Assembly: GCA_905215035.1 (NCBI GenBank)
Contig: CAJMOJ010000001.1
Span: forward strand, 1 to 64,000
Origin: an uncultured bacterium
GTDB taxonomy: Bacteria; Actinomycetota; Coriobacteriia; Coriobacteriales; Eggerthellaceae
Length of the DNA: 64,000 nucleotides
Direction: 5' to 3'
The position numbers and the translations under genes are program-made. Positions 38,121 through 47,586 of the stretch are shown piece after piece. The notes below the pieces were generated by a model, which was not told the DNA's origin, did not search any database, and saw only the letters and a list, made by a program, of their open reading frames with translations. Position 1 is the stretch's first letter. Each line of letters begins with the position of its first letter.

Positions 38121-38687
38121 ATGCTCTATGTTACGCGCCATGGGCAAACACCGTGGAATGTACAAAACATTATTTGTGGCCGTACTGATGTGCCTCTAAC
38201 CAATATGGGTGTTGAACAGGCATGCGCGACAGGGAAAGAGCTTGCCCAAGAAGGCATTGTCTTTGATCGGATTATTGCTTCACCTTTGCAACGCGCTCAA
38301 AATACGGCTTACTTGATCGCGCAAGAGATTGGTTTTGATGGGGATGCCATTGAGACTGATGAGCGTATTATTGAGTTTGATTTTGGCGAGTTTGAGGGTC
38401 TTGACTGCGATTCAGAGCTCTATCTAGCTTATAAACCAGAGTTAGCACTTGGATTCCCCAAGGGGGAGTCGGCGCTTAAGGTAGCGCAACGTACTTACAA
38501 TCTTATTGATGAGCTTAAAGAGCGTGCGCATACCCGCGCTGCTGAGAAGCTTTCTGAAGAGAATGTTCTTTTGGTTTGTCACGGATCGACAGCTCGCATC
38601 ATTAACGCTTATTTCGAGCCAATGAGCATCGACGATTATATGACTTGGGCGCTTAATAATGCGCAAGTTGTGTCATATCCCCTTTAA
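38121..38687 (+). CDS. Histidine phosphatase family protein
   Basis: 188 aa. The RHG motif (R6, H7, G8: TRHGQTPWN) gives the phosphorylated His, IIASPLQRAQNTA holds the second Arg, and VCHGSTARI holds the second His. GEFEGLD is typical of phosphoglycerate-mutase-like and alpha-ribazole phosphatases. The ATG follows AAAGGCGGGG. The substrate is unknown; the gene stands between the rha cluster and dnaE. Confidence 0.9.
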   Translation: MLYVTRHGQTPWNVQNIICGRTDVPLTNMGVEQACATGKELAQEGIVFDRIIASPLQRAQNTAYLIAQEIGFDGDAIETDERIIEFDFGEFEGLDCDSELYLAYKPELALGFPKGESALKVAQRTYNLIDELKERAHTRAAEKLSEENVLLVCHGSTARIINAYFEPMSIDDYMTWALNNAQVVSYPL

Positions 38688-38868
38688 TGGGACTCCATAA
38701 AGTTTTGCTTTTCTTATAATTTGAGACAATGCAACCCTAGAAATTGATGGTTGAGGGTGGCACAATGAAACACGTCTCTTGTCGTGATGATTTTATATTG
38801 TGTGAGTTTGGTGTCATGTCATGATTGGTAACGTATCAATATACTATGAGACACTACTGACGCACTTT

Positions 38869-38895
38869 TTGACATAGATGAGTTTCTCGTACAAG
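38869..38895 (+). promoter_or_regulatory. Possible dnaE promoter
   Basis: TTGACA at 38869-38874 is a perfect -35; the only -10-like sequence, TACAAG at 38890-38895, gives a short 15-base spacer. A TATAAT (38715) and a TATACT (38840) further upstream have no good -35. Weak. Confidence 0.25.
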
Positions 38896-38921
38896 ATTTA
38901 TGGCTGTATAGGGGTTTGAGC

Positions 38922-41900
38922 GTGGCATTTGTTCATCTTCATAATCACACGGAATACTCGCTTCTTGACGGAGCAACTAAGATTTATGACATGGTAAAAC
39001 GTGCTGCTGATTTGGGCATGCCAGCAGTGGCAATTACCGACCATGGTGTAATGTCAGGCGTTCCTGAGCTTGCGGAAGCATGTGATAAGGTTAAAGCAGA
39101 AACAGGTAAATGGGTAAAGCCTATTTTTGGGTGTGAGATTTATTTTACTCCCGACTCTGAGCTCAAGCGTGAGGGTCGTCCCAATACTAATCACATGATT
39201 TTGCTCGCTAAGAACAATACGGGTTACCACAACTTAGTAAAGCTTGTGAGTGAGTCTCATGTAGATAATTACTACTATCGCCCGCGCACAACTTTTGAAA
39301 TGCTTGAGAAATATTCTGAGGGCATTATTGCAACAAGTGCGTGTATTGCAGGTATTGTACAAGAGCATTTGCGTAATCATGATTTTGATGGCGCACTTGA
39401 ATGGGCTCGCAAACTCGCGGGAATTTATGAACCAGGCGACTTTTATATTGAGCTCCAAGATCAGGGTCTTGCTTTTGCTCGTCGTTCTGAAGAAAAAAAT
39501 CCTAATGCAGAGAAGAAAACCCAGCGTGAACTCAATCAAGAGCTTACTAAGATTGCTGAAATCTTAGGCCTTAAAACTATTGCTACGAATGACTTTCACT
39601 ATTTGGTGCAAGAAGATGCCTATGCGCAGGATATTATGCTTTGCATTGGCACTAATGCAAGCGTCAATACACCAGGAGATCAGCGCTTCAAATTTGAGAA
39701 CGACCAGTTCTATATGAAAACAGAAGAAGAGATGCGCGAAGCGCTCAAGGATTTCCCTGAGGCGTGTGATAACACTGTTGAGTTGGCAGAAAAATGCAAT
39801 GTTGAACTTGAGCGTGACTCGATTTTGCCTAAGTTCCCGCTTCCTGAAGGAGAGACTGAAGAGTCGTGGTTTAGGAAGCAATGCGAAAGGGGGCTAACGC
39901 GTCGTTATGGTGATCCATGGCCTGATGAAGTTCGCGAGCGTTATGAGCATGAGGCCTCCGTTATTATCCAGCAAGGTTTCCCTGCCTACTTTTTGATCGT
40001 GCAAGAATACATTCAATGGGCGCGTGATAATGGTATCGGTGTAGGACCAGGACGTGGTTCTGCTGCAGGCTCTATTGTTGCATATGCTCTCGGAATTACT
40101 GACATTGAGCCTCTATCAAACGGCTTGCTGTTTGAACGTTTTTTGTCAGTAGAACGTGTTGAGATGCCTGATATTGACGTTGACTTTGACGATGAGCGTC
40201 GTGGAGATGTTATTGAGCATGTTCGTCAAGTTTATGGCGAAGATCATGTGTCGGGTGTTATCACCTTTGGCAAGATTAAAGCAAAGAATGCCTTACGTGA
40301 TGCTGCGCGTGTATTGGATTATCCTTATTCAACAGGAGATAAGCTTTCTAAACTTATTGGGGATGCGTCAACTATTAAACAGGCGCTTGAAGAAAACCAA
40401 GATTTCAGGGCCGCTTATGAAACAGAGGCTGATTCTAAAGCTGTGATTGATGCAGCCATCTCGATTGAGGGTCATGTTCGTGGTGAGGGCGTGCATGCAT
40501 GTGCAACTATCATTTGCCGCGATCCTATGGCTGATCATATTCCTATGAAGCGTGACACTAAAGGTGGTGGCATCATCACCCAATATGATGGTCACTACAC
40601 GCCTGATCTTGGCATGCTCAAGATGGACTTTTTGGGTCTGCGTACCTTAGGTGTATTGACGCGTGCATGCAAGAACGTGAATGAGCGTTATGGGCTCAAT
40701 CTTGTTCCAGAAGAGCTGCCTATTGATGATGAGGGTGCTTTTGCTCTTATGCGATCAGGTAATATGGATGGCTTATTCCAGGTGGAGTCAGCCCTCTATG
40801 TATCGTTGTTTAAGCGACTGCCACCTAAGCAGTTCTCTGACATTGTTGCATCCATCGCTCTTAATCGTCCCGGTCCTTTGGAGTCCGGCATGGTTGATGA
40901 CTATGTTGCTGTTGCTTCTGGCAAAACGCCTGCGCATTATTATGATGATCGCTTGCGCGGTGTTTTGGAAGAAACGTATGGCACCATCGTCTACCAAGAG
41001 CAATTGATGCAGATTTCTATGGTTATGTCGGGCTTTAGTGCAGGTAAAGCTGACCGTTTGCGCAAGGCAATGGGTAAGAAAAAGCTCGACGTTATGATGC
41101 AGCTTAAAGATGACTGGTGTAATGGCGCGGTTGAAAACGGCTATGCGCTTGAGGTTGCAACCAAGATTTGGGAAGACGCTGAGAAGTTCGCTCAGTATGC
41201 ATTTAATAAATCGCATTCAGCGGCATATGCTGTTTTGGTTATGCGTACCGCTTACTTGAAGGCTCATTATCCCAATGAGTATATGGCGGCGACGTTGTCA
41301 TCATATATGACCAAAAACGACCAACTCATTCGCTATATCGCAAGCTGCAATCATAATGGCACGCCTGTATTTCCTCCTGATATTAATTCATCCAATATGG
41401 AATTTACGCCTACTGATGAGGGCATTCGCTTTGGTCTTGCGGGCGTTCGTGGCGTTGGCGGTAAAGTAGTACAAGCTATTATTGACGAGCGTGAAGCAAA
41501 CGGTCCGTTTAGTTCATTGCATGATTTTGTTAATCGTGTTGATGCGAGTGTCTATAATCGCAAAACGCTTGGAGCGCTTATTAAGGCGGGCGCATTTGAT
41601 TCAACGGGGTATACCCGTAAACAGCTTATGTATTTTATCGATGAGACGCCGCTCTTGGATGCTGCATCGAAGCGTCAGAAAGATCGCTCTGCAGGGCAAG
41701 TTTCTATGTTTGATATGTTTGCAGACGTGCAGGATTCGGGCTTTGAAGACGATATTCCTGATCCGGATGGAGTTGAATGGGACAAGCGTACCTTGCTTGC
41801 CTTTGAAAAAGACATTTTGAAAATGTATGTTTCTGACCACCCCTTAAAGCCCTATGAACGAAGCTTGCGTCGCGTTACTAAATACAATATGGGAGAACTT

Positions 41901-42464
41901 TCTGAGCGGGAAAAAGCTATTAAGTCAGCCACCTTTGCTGGCATGGTGACTAATGTTTCTATTCGCCGCACTAAGCGCGAGACCCTTATGGCCTCTTTTG
42001 ATTTGGAAGACACAACAGGGCATATTGAGTGCATTTGTTTTGACTATGAGAAAAATCAAGAGGCGCTTCATGAAGATGCGATCGTTTCCGTAAAGGCAAA
42101 ATTTGAAGTAACTGATCGCGGGAGACAACTCGTTGTGTATGAAGTTTCTCGTCTTGATGAGAAACTCGAATCTAACGACTTATCTGATTATCCTTTTATG
42201 GAGCTATCAGTTAAAGCGCAGGAGATGAATCAAATCACAGCATCACGGTTGATGGATATTTTAAACGCTAATAAAGGTAACGATCCTTTTGTTCTGTTCA
42301 TTGAACATGCTGATGGTGGCCGTACGCGTGCTGATATTCCTCTTGGTGTTAATTCGGAGAGTGCGCCATTGAAAGGCATGCTCAAAGAACTCTTTGGAAG
42401 AAAAGTGTGGACCTGTGCTTCTGACAAGATGCATGAGCAAAAAGCAGCAGAACAAATTGCATAA
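38922..42464 (+). CDS. dnaE: DNA polymerase III subunit alpha
   Basis: 1180 aa, normal for DnaE. The N-terminal PHP domain begins FVHLHNHTEYSLLDG; the catalytic palm has GVGPGRGSAAGS and PDIDVDFDDERR near residues 370-430; the finger region has KMDFLGLRTL; the C-terminal part has a helix-hairpin-helix near GVGGKVVQAI and an OB fold (TNVSIRRTKRETLMASFDLED). The start is GTG at 38922, with AGGGG 7 bases upstream; the TTG two codons earlier sits too close. truA follows 15 bases downstream. Confidence 0.97.
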   Translation: MAFVHLHNHTEYSLLDGATKIYDMVKRAADLGMPAVAITDHGVMSGVPELAEACDKVKAETGKWVKPIFGCEIYFTPDSELKREGRPNTNHMILLAKNNTGYHNLVKLVSESHVDNYYYRPRTTFEMLEKYSEGIIATSACIAGIVQEHLRNHDFDGALEWARKLAGIYEPGDFYIELQDQGLAFARRSEEKNPNAEKKTQRELNQELTKIAEILGLKTIATNDFHYLVQEDAYAQDIMLCIGTNASVNTPGDQRFKFENDQFYMKTEEEMREALKDFPEACDNTVELAEKCNVELERDSILPKFPLPEGETEESWFRKQCERGLTRRYGDPWPDEVRERYEHEASVIIQQGFPAYFLIVQEYIQWARDNGIGVGPGRGSAAGSIVAYALGITDIEPLSNGLLFERFLSVERVEMPDIDVDFDDERRGDVIEHVRQVYGEDHVSGVITFGKIKAKNALRDAARVLDYPYSTGDKLSKLIGDASTIKQALEENQDFRAAYETEADSKAVIDAAISIEGHVRGEGVHACATIICRDPMADHIPMKRDTKGGGIITQYDGHYTPDLGMLKMDFLGLRTLGVLTRACKNVNERYGLNLVPEELPIDDEGAFALMRSGNMDGLFQVESALYVSLFKRLPPKQFSDIVASIALNRPGPLESGMVDDYVAVASGKTPAHYYDDRLRGVLEETYGTIVYQEQLMQISMVMSGFSAGKADRLRKAMGKKKLDVMMQLKDDWCNGAVENGYALEVATKIWEDAEKFAQYAFNKSHSAAYAVLVMRTAYLKAHYPNEYMAATLSSYMTKNDQLIRYIASCNHNGTPVFPPDINSSNMEFTPTDEGIRFGLAGVRGVGGKVVQAIIDEREANGPFSSLHDFVNRVDASVYNRKTLGALIKAGAFDSTGYTRKQLMYFIDETPLLDAASKRQKDRSAGQVSMFDMFADVQDSGFEDDIPDPDGVEWDKRTLLAFEKDILKMYVSDHPLKPYERSLRRVTKYNMGELSEREKAIKSATFAGMVTNVSIRRTKRETLMASFDLEDTTGHIECICFDYEKNQEALHEDAIVSVKAKFEVTDRGRQLVVYEVSRLDEKLESNDLSDYPFMELSVKAQEMNQITASRLMDILNANKGNDPFVLFIEHADGGRTRADIPLGVNSESAPLKGMLKELFGRKVWTCASDKMHEQKAAEQIA

Positions 42465-42479
42465 AACAAGGAACTATCA

Positions 42480-43448
42480 ATGACTAGCCAAATGCCAATT
42501 TCGGAACATGACCAAGCATTAAATAGCTTTGAGTCGGCAGTATTCGGAGCGCTTGTTCCTGAAGATACCCTTTTGTCGAATGATGACGCATCTGTTCCTG
42601 AAGAAGATTTGGGATTGACTGATGAGGGGAACGTTGTTGTTGCCCTGACGCTTTCATATAACGGCGGAGCCTTTTCCGGTTTTGCAAAACAGCCAGGTCA
42701 GTTAACGGTACAAGGCTCTTTGGAAGATGCGCTTAAGACCGTATATCGTCATAAGGTTGAAACAACGTGTGCTGGGCGCACTGATGCAGGGGTGCATGCA
42801 ATTGGTCAAGTAATTTCTTTTGAGATTACTCCCGAAGAATGGGAAGAACGCTCTGCAAAAAAATTGATGAAATCTCTAAACGCGCTTACCCATGGGTCAG
42901 TTACCGTGCGTGCTGCAGAGCGTAAAAAGGCAGATTTTTCAGCGCGTTTTTCAGCGGTAAGTCGTACGTATCGTTATTTCATATCAACTGCTCCAGCGAA
43001 CCCTCTTTTAATGAGTGGATTTTGTTGGCATGTGGGCAAAAAACTTGATATTGAAGCGATGCGTGAGGCGGCTCAGTACCTTATTGGGGAACATGATTTT
43101 AAGAGCTTTTGTAAAGCTGAATCAGCTAAAGATAAGCCAACCCATCGCAATGTGATTGAAATTCTTTTTGATGAATGTTCTATATGGAATGATGAGATGC
43201 TTGTTATCACGGTAACGGGTAACGCCTTTCTCCATTCTATGGTGCGTACTATGGTGGGGACTTTGGTTTCTGTGGGTAATGGTCTTCATGAACCCGCATG
43301 GATCAATGAGGTGCTTGAGGCGTGCGATAGAACCGCTGCGGGAGAGAATGCTCCTGCGTGCGGGCTCGTGTTTTGGAGTGTTGATTACGAGGGAGAGCGC
43401 GTTTATACCCCCGAAGTGTTCCCTGCTTCTGCCAATATTGGGGTATGA
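42480..43448 (+). CDS. truA: tRNA pseudouridine synthase A with acidic N-terminal extension
   Basis: 322 aa. Makes pseudouridine at tRNA positions 38-40. The catalytic Asp lies in AGRTDAGVHAIGQV, with SRTYRYFI and HDFKSFCKA further on and a MVRTMVGTL signature. TruA usually starts near VALTLSYNGGAFSGF; about 50 acidic residues are added before it here. The ATG has AAGGAA upstream. It follows dnaE by 15 bases, so translation coupling is likely. Confidence 0.94.
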   Translation: MTSQMPISEHDQALNSFESAVFGALVPEDTLLSNDDASVPEEDLGLTDEGNVVVALTLSYNGGAFSGFAKQPGQLTVQGSLEDALKTVYRHKVETTCAGRTDAGVHAIGQVISFEITPEEWEERSAKKLMKSLNALTHGSVTVRAAERKKADFSARFSAVSRTYRYFISTAPANPLLMSGFCWHVGKKLDIEAMREAAQYLIGEHDFKSFCKAESAKDKPTHRNVIEILFDECSIWNDEMLVITVTGNAFLHSMVRTMVGTLVSVGNGLHEPAWINEVLEACDRTAAGENAPACGLVFWSVDYEGERVYTPEVFPASANIGV

Positions 43449-43485
43449 AGCGATTCATACTGATGACGGCCATACTAATGATGAG

Positions 43486-44265
43486 ATGTCGTCGCAGGAG
43501 GGAATGGAATCGGGCGTAGGTGTGTATAAAGATCCTGATGCGGTAACACTAACCGGCGCGCAAGCACAAGCGGTTATTCAAGCAGTTCGTGCTGCGCAAG
43601 CAGCAAAAGAGGCAGGATTTGCGCTTCTTACCGATGAAGAGGCCGTGCAAGCAGCGTTGGATTCTTTGAGTGCGCCCTCCGTAACCCAGCAGGCTTCTCC
43701 TTTAGGACAAACAACACCCATGCCGGCGGTTGAAGACACGTTAGAAGATAGCCATCGCGTTAGCGGCAGCACAGAGGGGCATCCAGCGTTTCATGATGTT
43801 GCAGAAAACGAAGAGCCAGATTATGTTGTGGGCGATTACGAAGATGTTCTGCGCTTCTGGGAAGGGCCTGATAGCCAGCAGACTGAGGGTGATAAGGATA
43901 AGGGTCTTTTTAGCAAGTTATTTGGTCGTAAAAAGACCGGATTTGAAGCTGAAGAGCGCTTTGTTATTCCGCGTGGTACCGGCGAGATTGAAATGACGGG
44001 ATCAGTTTTTTCTGAAGTCAATCATCTTGAAGAAGATGAGAATGGCCAGCATTATGTTTTTGATGCATCGCAAGCAACGGGCTCGATGCCAAAGGTTTCT
44101 GATCCTAAGATGAGTCAAACTGCTTCAGCAGCCACTTCTTGCGTTGATCCTGCTCAAACTGAACAGGGCGTATTTGGTGAGGTTGCGTGGGAAGATGATC
44201 TCGAAAATACACTTGATGAGGCAGGCAATCCCATAGGAACCAAAACTCTTACTTCGGGAGAATAA
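43486..44265 (+). CDS. Acidic protein of unknown function downstream of truA
   Basis: 259 aa, strongly acidic and Ala/Gln-rich. The N-terminal part (about 22-60) looks helical (GAQAQAVIQAVRAAQAAKEA); a central basic patch GLFSKLFGRKKTG is followed by EERFVIPRGTGEIEMTGSVF and a disordered C terminus. No signal peptide or membrane helix. The start is uncertain: 43486 is the first good ATG after the truA stop but lacks a strong RBS, while the ATG at 43504 has AGGAGG only 1 base away. I do not recognise the family. Confidence 0.65.
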   Translation: MSSQEGMESGVGVYKDPDAVTLTGAQAQAVIQAVRAAQAAKEAGFALLTDEEAVQAALDSLSAPSVTQQASPLGQTTPMPAVEDTLEDSHRVSGSTEGHPAFHDVAENEEPDYVVGDYEDVLRFWEGPDSQQTEGDKDKGLFSKLFGRKKTGFEAEERFVIPRGTGEIEMTGSVFSEVNHLEEDENGQHYVFDASQATGSMPKVSDPKMSQTASAATSCVDPAQTEQGVFGEVAWEDDLENTLDEAGNPIGTKTLTSGE

Positions 44266-44475
44266 AACACAGGATTGGTTCGCAAAGGATTAAAGAGGCT
44301 TTTCCATAAGCATAAAATGCACCATATTCCAAAACATGGTACATTTCACTAAATCATACGAATCTCTTACAACATGTTGCCGCCTTGTTTAAGTATGACG
44401 CTCTTGTTGCGTGAAACTCTTTTATCTGGATTACGGTAAGAGAGGTAGAAAAACCTCAGCAAGGGAGGCAATATC

Positions 44476-44682
44476 ATGGACGATAAGATTACACTTACTG
44501 GTCAAGGTAATGAAGCAGAAAACGCTTCTATTATGGAAGATGCAATTGATGCTGATGTATTAGCTCAAAACCAAAAGGATTTTACGGATGGAGAACCAAC
44601 AAATCCTGTTACCGGTAACGACTTCGATCAAGCATATGTGGATTGCATTAAAGAAACAGATTCCTCAGATGCATGTGCATAG
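44476..44682 (+). CDS. Small acidic protein of unknown function
   Basis: 68 aa, no membrane segment, rich in Asp/Glu, with two Cys near the C terminus (DCIKETDSSDACA). The ATG has a strong RBS (AAGGGAGG, 44461-44468) and a terminator follows at 44710, so it is a monocistronic, probably real gene. No known domain seen. Confidence 0.7.
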   Translation: MDDKITLTGQGNEAENASIMEDAIDADVLAQNQKDFTDGEPTNPVTGNDFDQAYVDCIKETDSSDACA

Positions 44683-44709
44683 TCGATAGACGAGGATCTT
44701 AGTGATAGG

Positions 44710-44762
44710 AACCTCTCGCGTGGGTAGGCAAAAGACTAGCCGACCTACGTGAGAGGTTTTTT
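44710..44762 (+). terminator. Terminator of the small acidic-protein gene
   Basis: AACCTCTC pairs with GAGAGGTT, extended inwards by CGT/ACG and GGT/ACC with single-base bulges; TTTTTT follows. Confidence 0.85.
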
Positions 44763-44906
44763 GCGTTATGAAGAACGAGGTACCGCTCAAACGATCGCCT
44801 TTTTCCTACCTGTCCTCAAATAAACAACGTACTATACACTGGTTGTCTATAGCTGCTTGGGTATACTTATCCGACGCATGCGAATTGATACCTATGAGGA
44901 TTAGCT

Positions 44907-46298
44907 ATGACATTAATATCTACTGAAGAAGAAAAATCTCATCGTGCTCAATGGTCCGGAAAGTGGGCTTTTATTTTAGCTGCTGCGGCTTCTGCGGTCG
45001 GATTGGGAAATTTATGGCGTTTTCCTTATCTTGCTGCCAAATACGGCGGCGGCATGTTTCTTATTACTTACTTGATTTTGGTTTTCACTTTTGGTGTATC
45101 GCTCCTTTTGCTGGAATTAGCACTGGGACGCAAAACAGGTCTTTCTGCAATTGGTGCGTTTAAGGCATTTGGAAAAAAATATGCCTTTATTGGCGTATTT
45201 GCTTCATTAATCCCGTTCATTATTACGCCTTATTACTTTGTAATTGGTGGTTGGGTCACAAAATACTTTGCAGCCTATATTGCCGATGGTCCTCTTGCGC
45301 TTGCTGATCCTACTTACTTTGGCACCTTTATTACCGCACCTTTCGAGACTTATATTTGGATGTTTATCTTTATTGCAATCGTCTTTTTCGTTGTCTCGCG
45401 TGGTGTTAAGGGCGGTATTGAAAAGGCTAACTTGGTCATGATGCCACTTTTGATCCTGTTTGCTATTTTGCTTGCGGGTTATACGCTTTTGCAGCCAGGT
45501 GCTATGGAGGGCGCAGCATTTTATCTCATTCCTGATTGGTCTAAATTTAGTCCTGAGTTGGTTATCTCTGCATTAGGTCAGATGTTTTTCTCTCTTTCTT
45601 TGGCGATGGGCATTATGATTACCTATGGCTCATATCTTGATAAGAAAGAGTCTTTGACATCAAGCGCTATCCGCATTGGTGGTTTTGATATTGGCGTATC
45701 ATTCCTTGCTGGTCTTATGATTATTCCTGCAGCATTTATTGCTCTTGGCTCAGGAGATGCGGTCATTGAGAATTCTGGCCCTGGCTTAATGTTTGTTATT
45801 TTGCCTCAAATGTTTGCTGATTTTGGCGGTGCAGCACTTATTATTGGTGCCGTATTTTTCTTATTGGTATTATTTGCGGCACTCACTTCTGCTATTTCAT
45901 TGACTGAGACATGCGTATCTATTGTTGCAGACGGAGCACATTGGGAACGCAAAAAAGCCATGATTGTTACGTTTGTAGTTATTGCTGCAGCAGCAATTGT
46001 TGTTAATCTTGGCTATAATGGCTTGTCCTTTATTCAACCAATGGGTGAAGGATCGTCGATTCTTGACTTTGCGGACTTCCTGTCCAATTCTGTCATGATG
46101 CCTTTGGCTGCTTTGATGACTTGTATCTTTGTTGGTTGGATTATTAAGCCTGATACCTTGGTCTTTGAAATTAAGATTTCGAGCCCCTTTAAGTTGGAAA
46201 AACCTTGGGTTGTGATGATTAAATACATCGCCCCAGTACTTATCATTATTATTTTGATTGCCTACGTTGCTGCTCAATTTGGCTTGTTTGCAATGTAG
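44907..46298 (+). CDS. Neurotransmitter:sodium symporter (NSS) family transporter
   Basis: 463 aa with about 11-12 helices. Helix 1 carries the family signature ASAVGLGNLWRFPYLAAKYGGG, which forms the Na+ and substrate sites; LELALGRKTG follows helix 2. Bacterial members (LeuT, MhsT) carry amino acids with Na+. The substrate is not readable here. It stands alone after a terminator; ychF follows after 30 bases and may be co-transcribed. Confidence 0.93.
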   Translation: MTLISTEEEKSHRAQWSGKWAFILAAAASAVGLGNLWRFPYLAAKYGGGMFLITYLILVFTFGVSLLLLELALGRKTGLSAIGAFKAFGKKYAFIGVFASLIPFIITPYYFVIGGWVTKYFAAYIADGPLALADPTYFGTFITAPFETYIWMFIFIAIVFFVVSRGVKGGIEKANLVMMPLLILFAILLAGYTLLQPGAMEGAAFYLIPDWSKFSPELVISALGQMFFSLSLAMGIMITYGSYLDKKESLTSSAIRIGGFDIGVSFLAGLMIIPAAFIALGSGDAVIENSGPGLMFVILPQMFADFGGAALIIGAVFFLLVLFAALTSAISLTETCVSIVADGAHWERKKAMIVTFVVIAAAAIVVNLGYNGLSFIQPMGEGSSILDFADFLSNSVMMPLAALMTCIFVGWIIKPDTLVFEIKISSPFKLEKPWVVMIKYIAPVLIIIILIAYVAAQFGLFAM

Positions 46299-46328
46299 AA
46301 GATCTTTTTGGAAGGAGACGTCGTATTT

Positions 46329-47402
46329 ATGGCGTTGTCAATTGGTATTGTTGGATTGCCTAATGTTGGAAAGTCAACGCTCTTTACCGCACTGACTAAT
46401 AAAGGCGGCTTAGCGGCAAATTATCCCTTTGCTACCATTGAGCCCAATGTTGGTGTTGTACCAGTGCCTGATAAACGTTTGGATAGACTTGCAGAAATTG
46501 TCAATCCATCTCGTATTGTGCCTGCAACCGTTGAATTTGTTGATATTGCGGGTTTGGTTGAGGGTGCTTCTCAGGGTGAGGGTCTTGGCAATCAGTTCCT
46601 GCACAATATTCGTGAGACTGATGCAATTTGTGAGGTAGTGCGCTTCTTTTCTGACCCTGATGTCGTTCACGTTGCAGGAAAAGTTGATCCTGCAAGTGAC
46701 GTTGAAACTATCAAGACAGAACTTGTTTTAGCTGATTTGGGAACTATTGAAAAAGCTAAGCCTCGTTTAGAAAAAGAAGCTAAGCGTGATAAAAATGCGG
46801 CTCACAAGCTTGAGGTAGTTGCTAAGGTTGAGGCGGGTCTCAATGAAGGTAAGCGTGCACGCATGCTTGACTTGAGTGAAGAAGAGCAGGAGTTGATTTA
46901 TGATCTTCATCTGCTCACCATGAAGCCTATGCTCTACATTGCTAATGTGGACGAAGATCAGCTTGATGCTGATCTAGCTGAGATTGATGGTGTTAAGCCG
47001 GTTCCTATCAGTGCAAAAGTTGAGGCTGATTTAGCTGAGCTTGATGCAGAAGAAGCGTCTGAGTATTTAGAAGCGCTTGGACTCGAGGAATCAGGTCTCG
47101 CACGTTTAGTACGTGAAGCTTATCATCTCTTAGGTCTTCAAAGTTACTTTACGGCGGGTGAGCTTGAGGTGAAAGCATGGACTATCCCTATTGGTGCAAA
47201 AGCTCCTCAGGCTGCAGGCGTTATTCATTCAGATTTCGAGAAAAATTTCATCAAGGCAGAAACAGCAAGTTTTGAGGATTATTCGGAATTAGGTGGAGAA
47301 GCGGGCTGTCGCGCTGCTGGCAAATTACGTCAAGAGGGCAAAGAGTATGTTGTTCAAGATGGTGACGTCATGCATTTTAAGACAGGGGTAAGTAAAAAGT
47401 AG
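46329..47402 (+). CDS. ychF: Redox-regulated P-loop ATPase/GTPase YchF (OLA1-like)
   Basis: 357 aa. G1 loop [14 protein letters not shown], then [11 protein letters not shown], and G3 [10 protein letters not shown], with a helical insertion and a C-terminal TGS domain ([23 protein letters not shown]). YchF prefers ATP and binds ribosomes. The ATG at 46329 is preferred since AAGGAGA lies 11 bases upstream and an in-frame TTG at 46308 precedes it. Two hairpin terminators follow. Confidence 0.96.
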   Translation: MALSIGIVGLPNVGKSTLFTALTNKGGLAANYPFATIEPNVGVVPVPDKRLDRLAEIVNPSRIVPATVEFVDIAGLVEGASQGEGLGNQFLHNIRETDAICEVVRFFSDPDVVHVAGKVDPASDVETIKTELVLADLGTIEKAKPRLEKEAKRDKNAAHKLEVVAKVEAGLNEGKRARMLDLSEEEQELIYDLHLLTMKPMLYIANVDEDQLDADLAEIDGVKPVPISAKVEADLAELDAEEASEYLEALGLEESGLARLVREAYHLLGLQSYFTAGELEVKAWTIPIGAKAPQAAGVIHSDFEKNFIKAETASFEDYSELGGEAGCRAAGKLRQEGKEYVVQDGDVMHFKTGVSKK

Positions 47403-47406
47403 CTTC

Positions 47407-47438
47407 CAAAAAACTTTTATCAAAAAGTTTTTTGTAAA
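47407..47438 (+). terminator. Terminator 1 of ychF
   Basis: A perfect 12-bp AT-rich stem (CAAAAAACTTTT with AAAAGTTTTTTG) with a 4-base loop; its T-run is part of the 3' arm. Confidence 0.6.
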
Positions 47439-47458
47439 ACTGATGTGCTGTATTCTAT

Positions 47459-47489
47459 GATGCTCTGCAAATTTGTGGAGCATCTTTTT
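47459..47489 (+). terminator. Terminator 2 of ychF
   Basis: GATGCTC pairs with GAGCATC over a 12-base loop, followed by TTTTT. Confidence 0.8.
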
Positions 47490-47525
47490 GCATATGATTG
47501 AAGGTCTTTAGTATGATGAGAAATG

Positions 47526-47540
47526 CATAACTGTGTTATG
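47526..47540 (+). promoter_or_regulatory. Palindrome before the AKR-lar cluster
   Basis: CATAAC-TGT-GTTATG is a perfect 6-bp-arm palindrome, 47 bases before the first gene of the cluster. It may be an operator; no regulator is adjacent. Confidence 0.35.
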
Positions 47541-47586
47541 TAACTATGCTGTGCAAAAGGCACAAGCGTAAGAAGAGGGGTGTCTT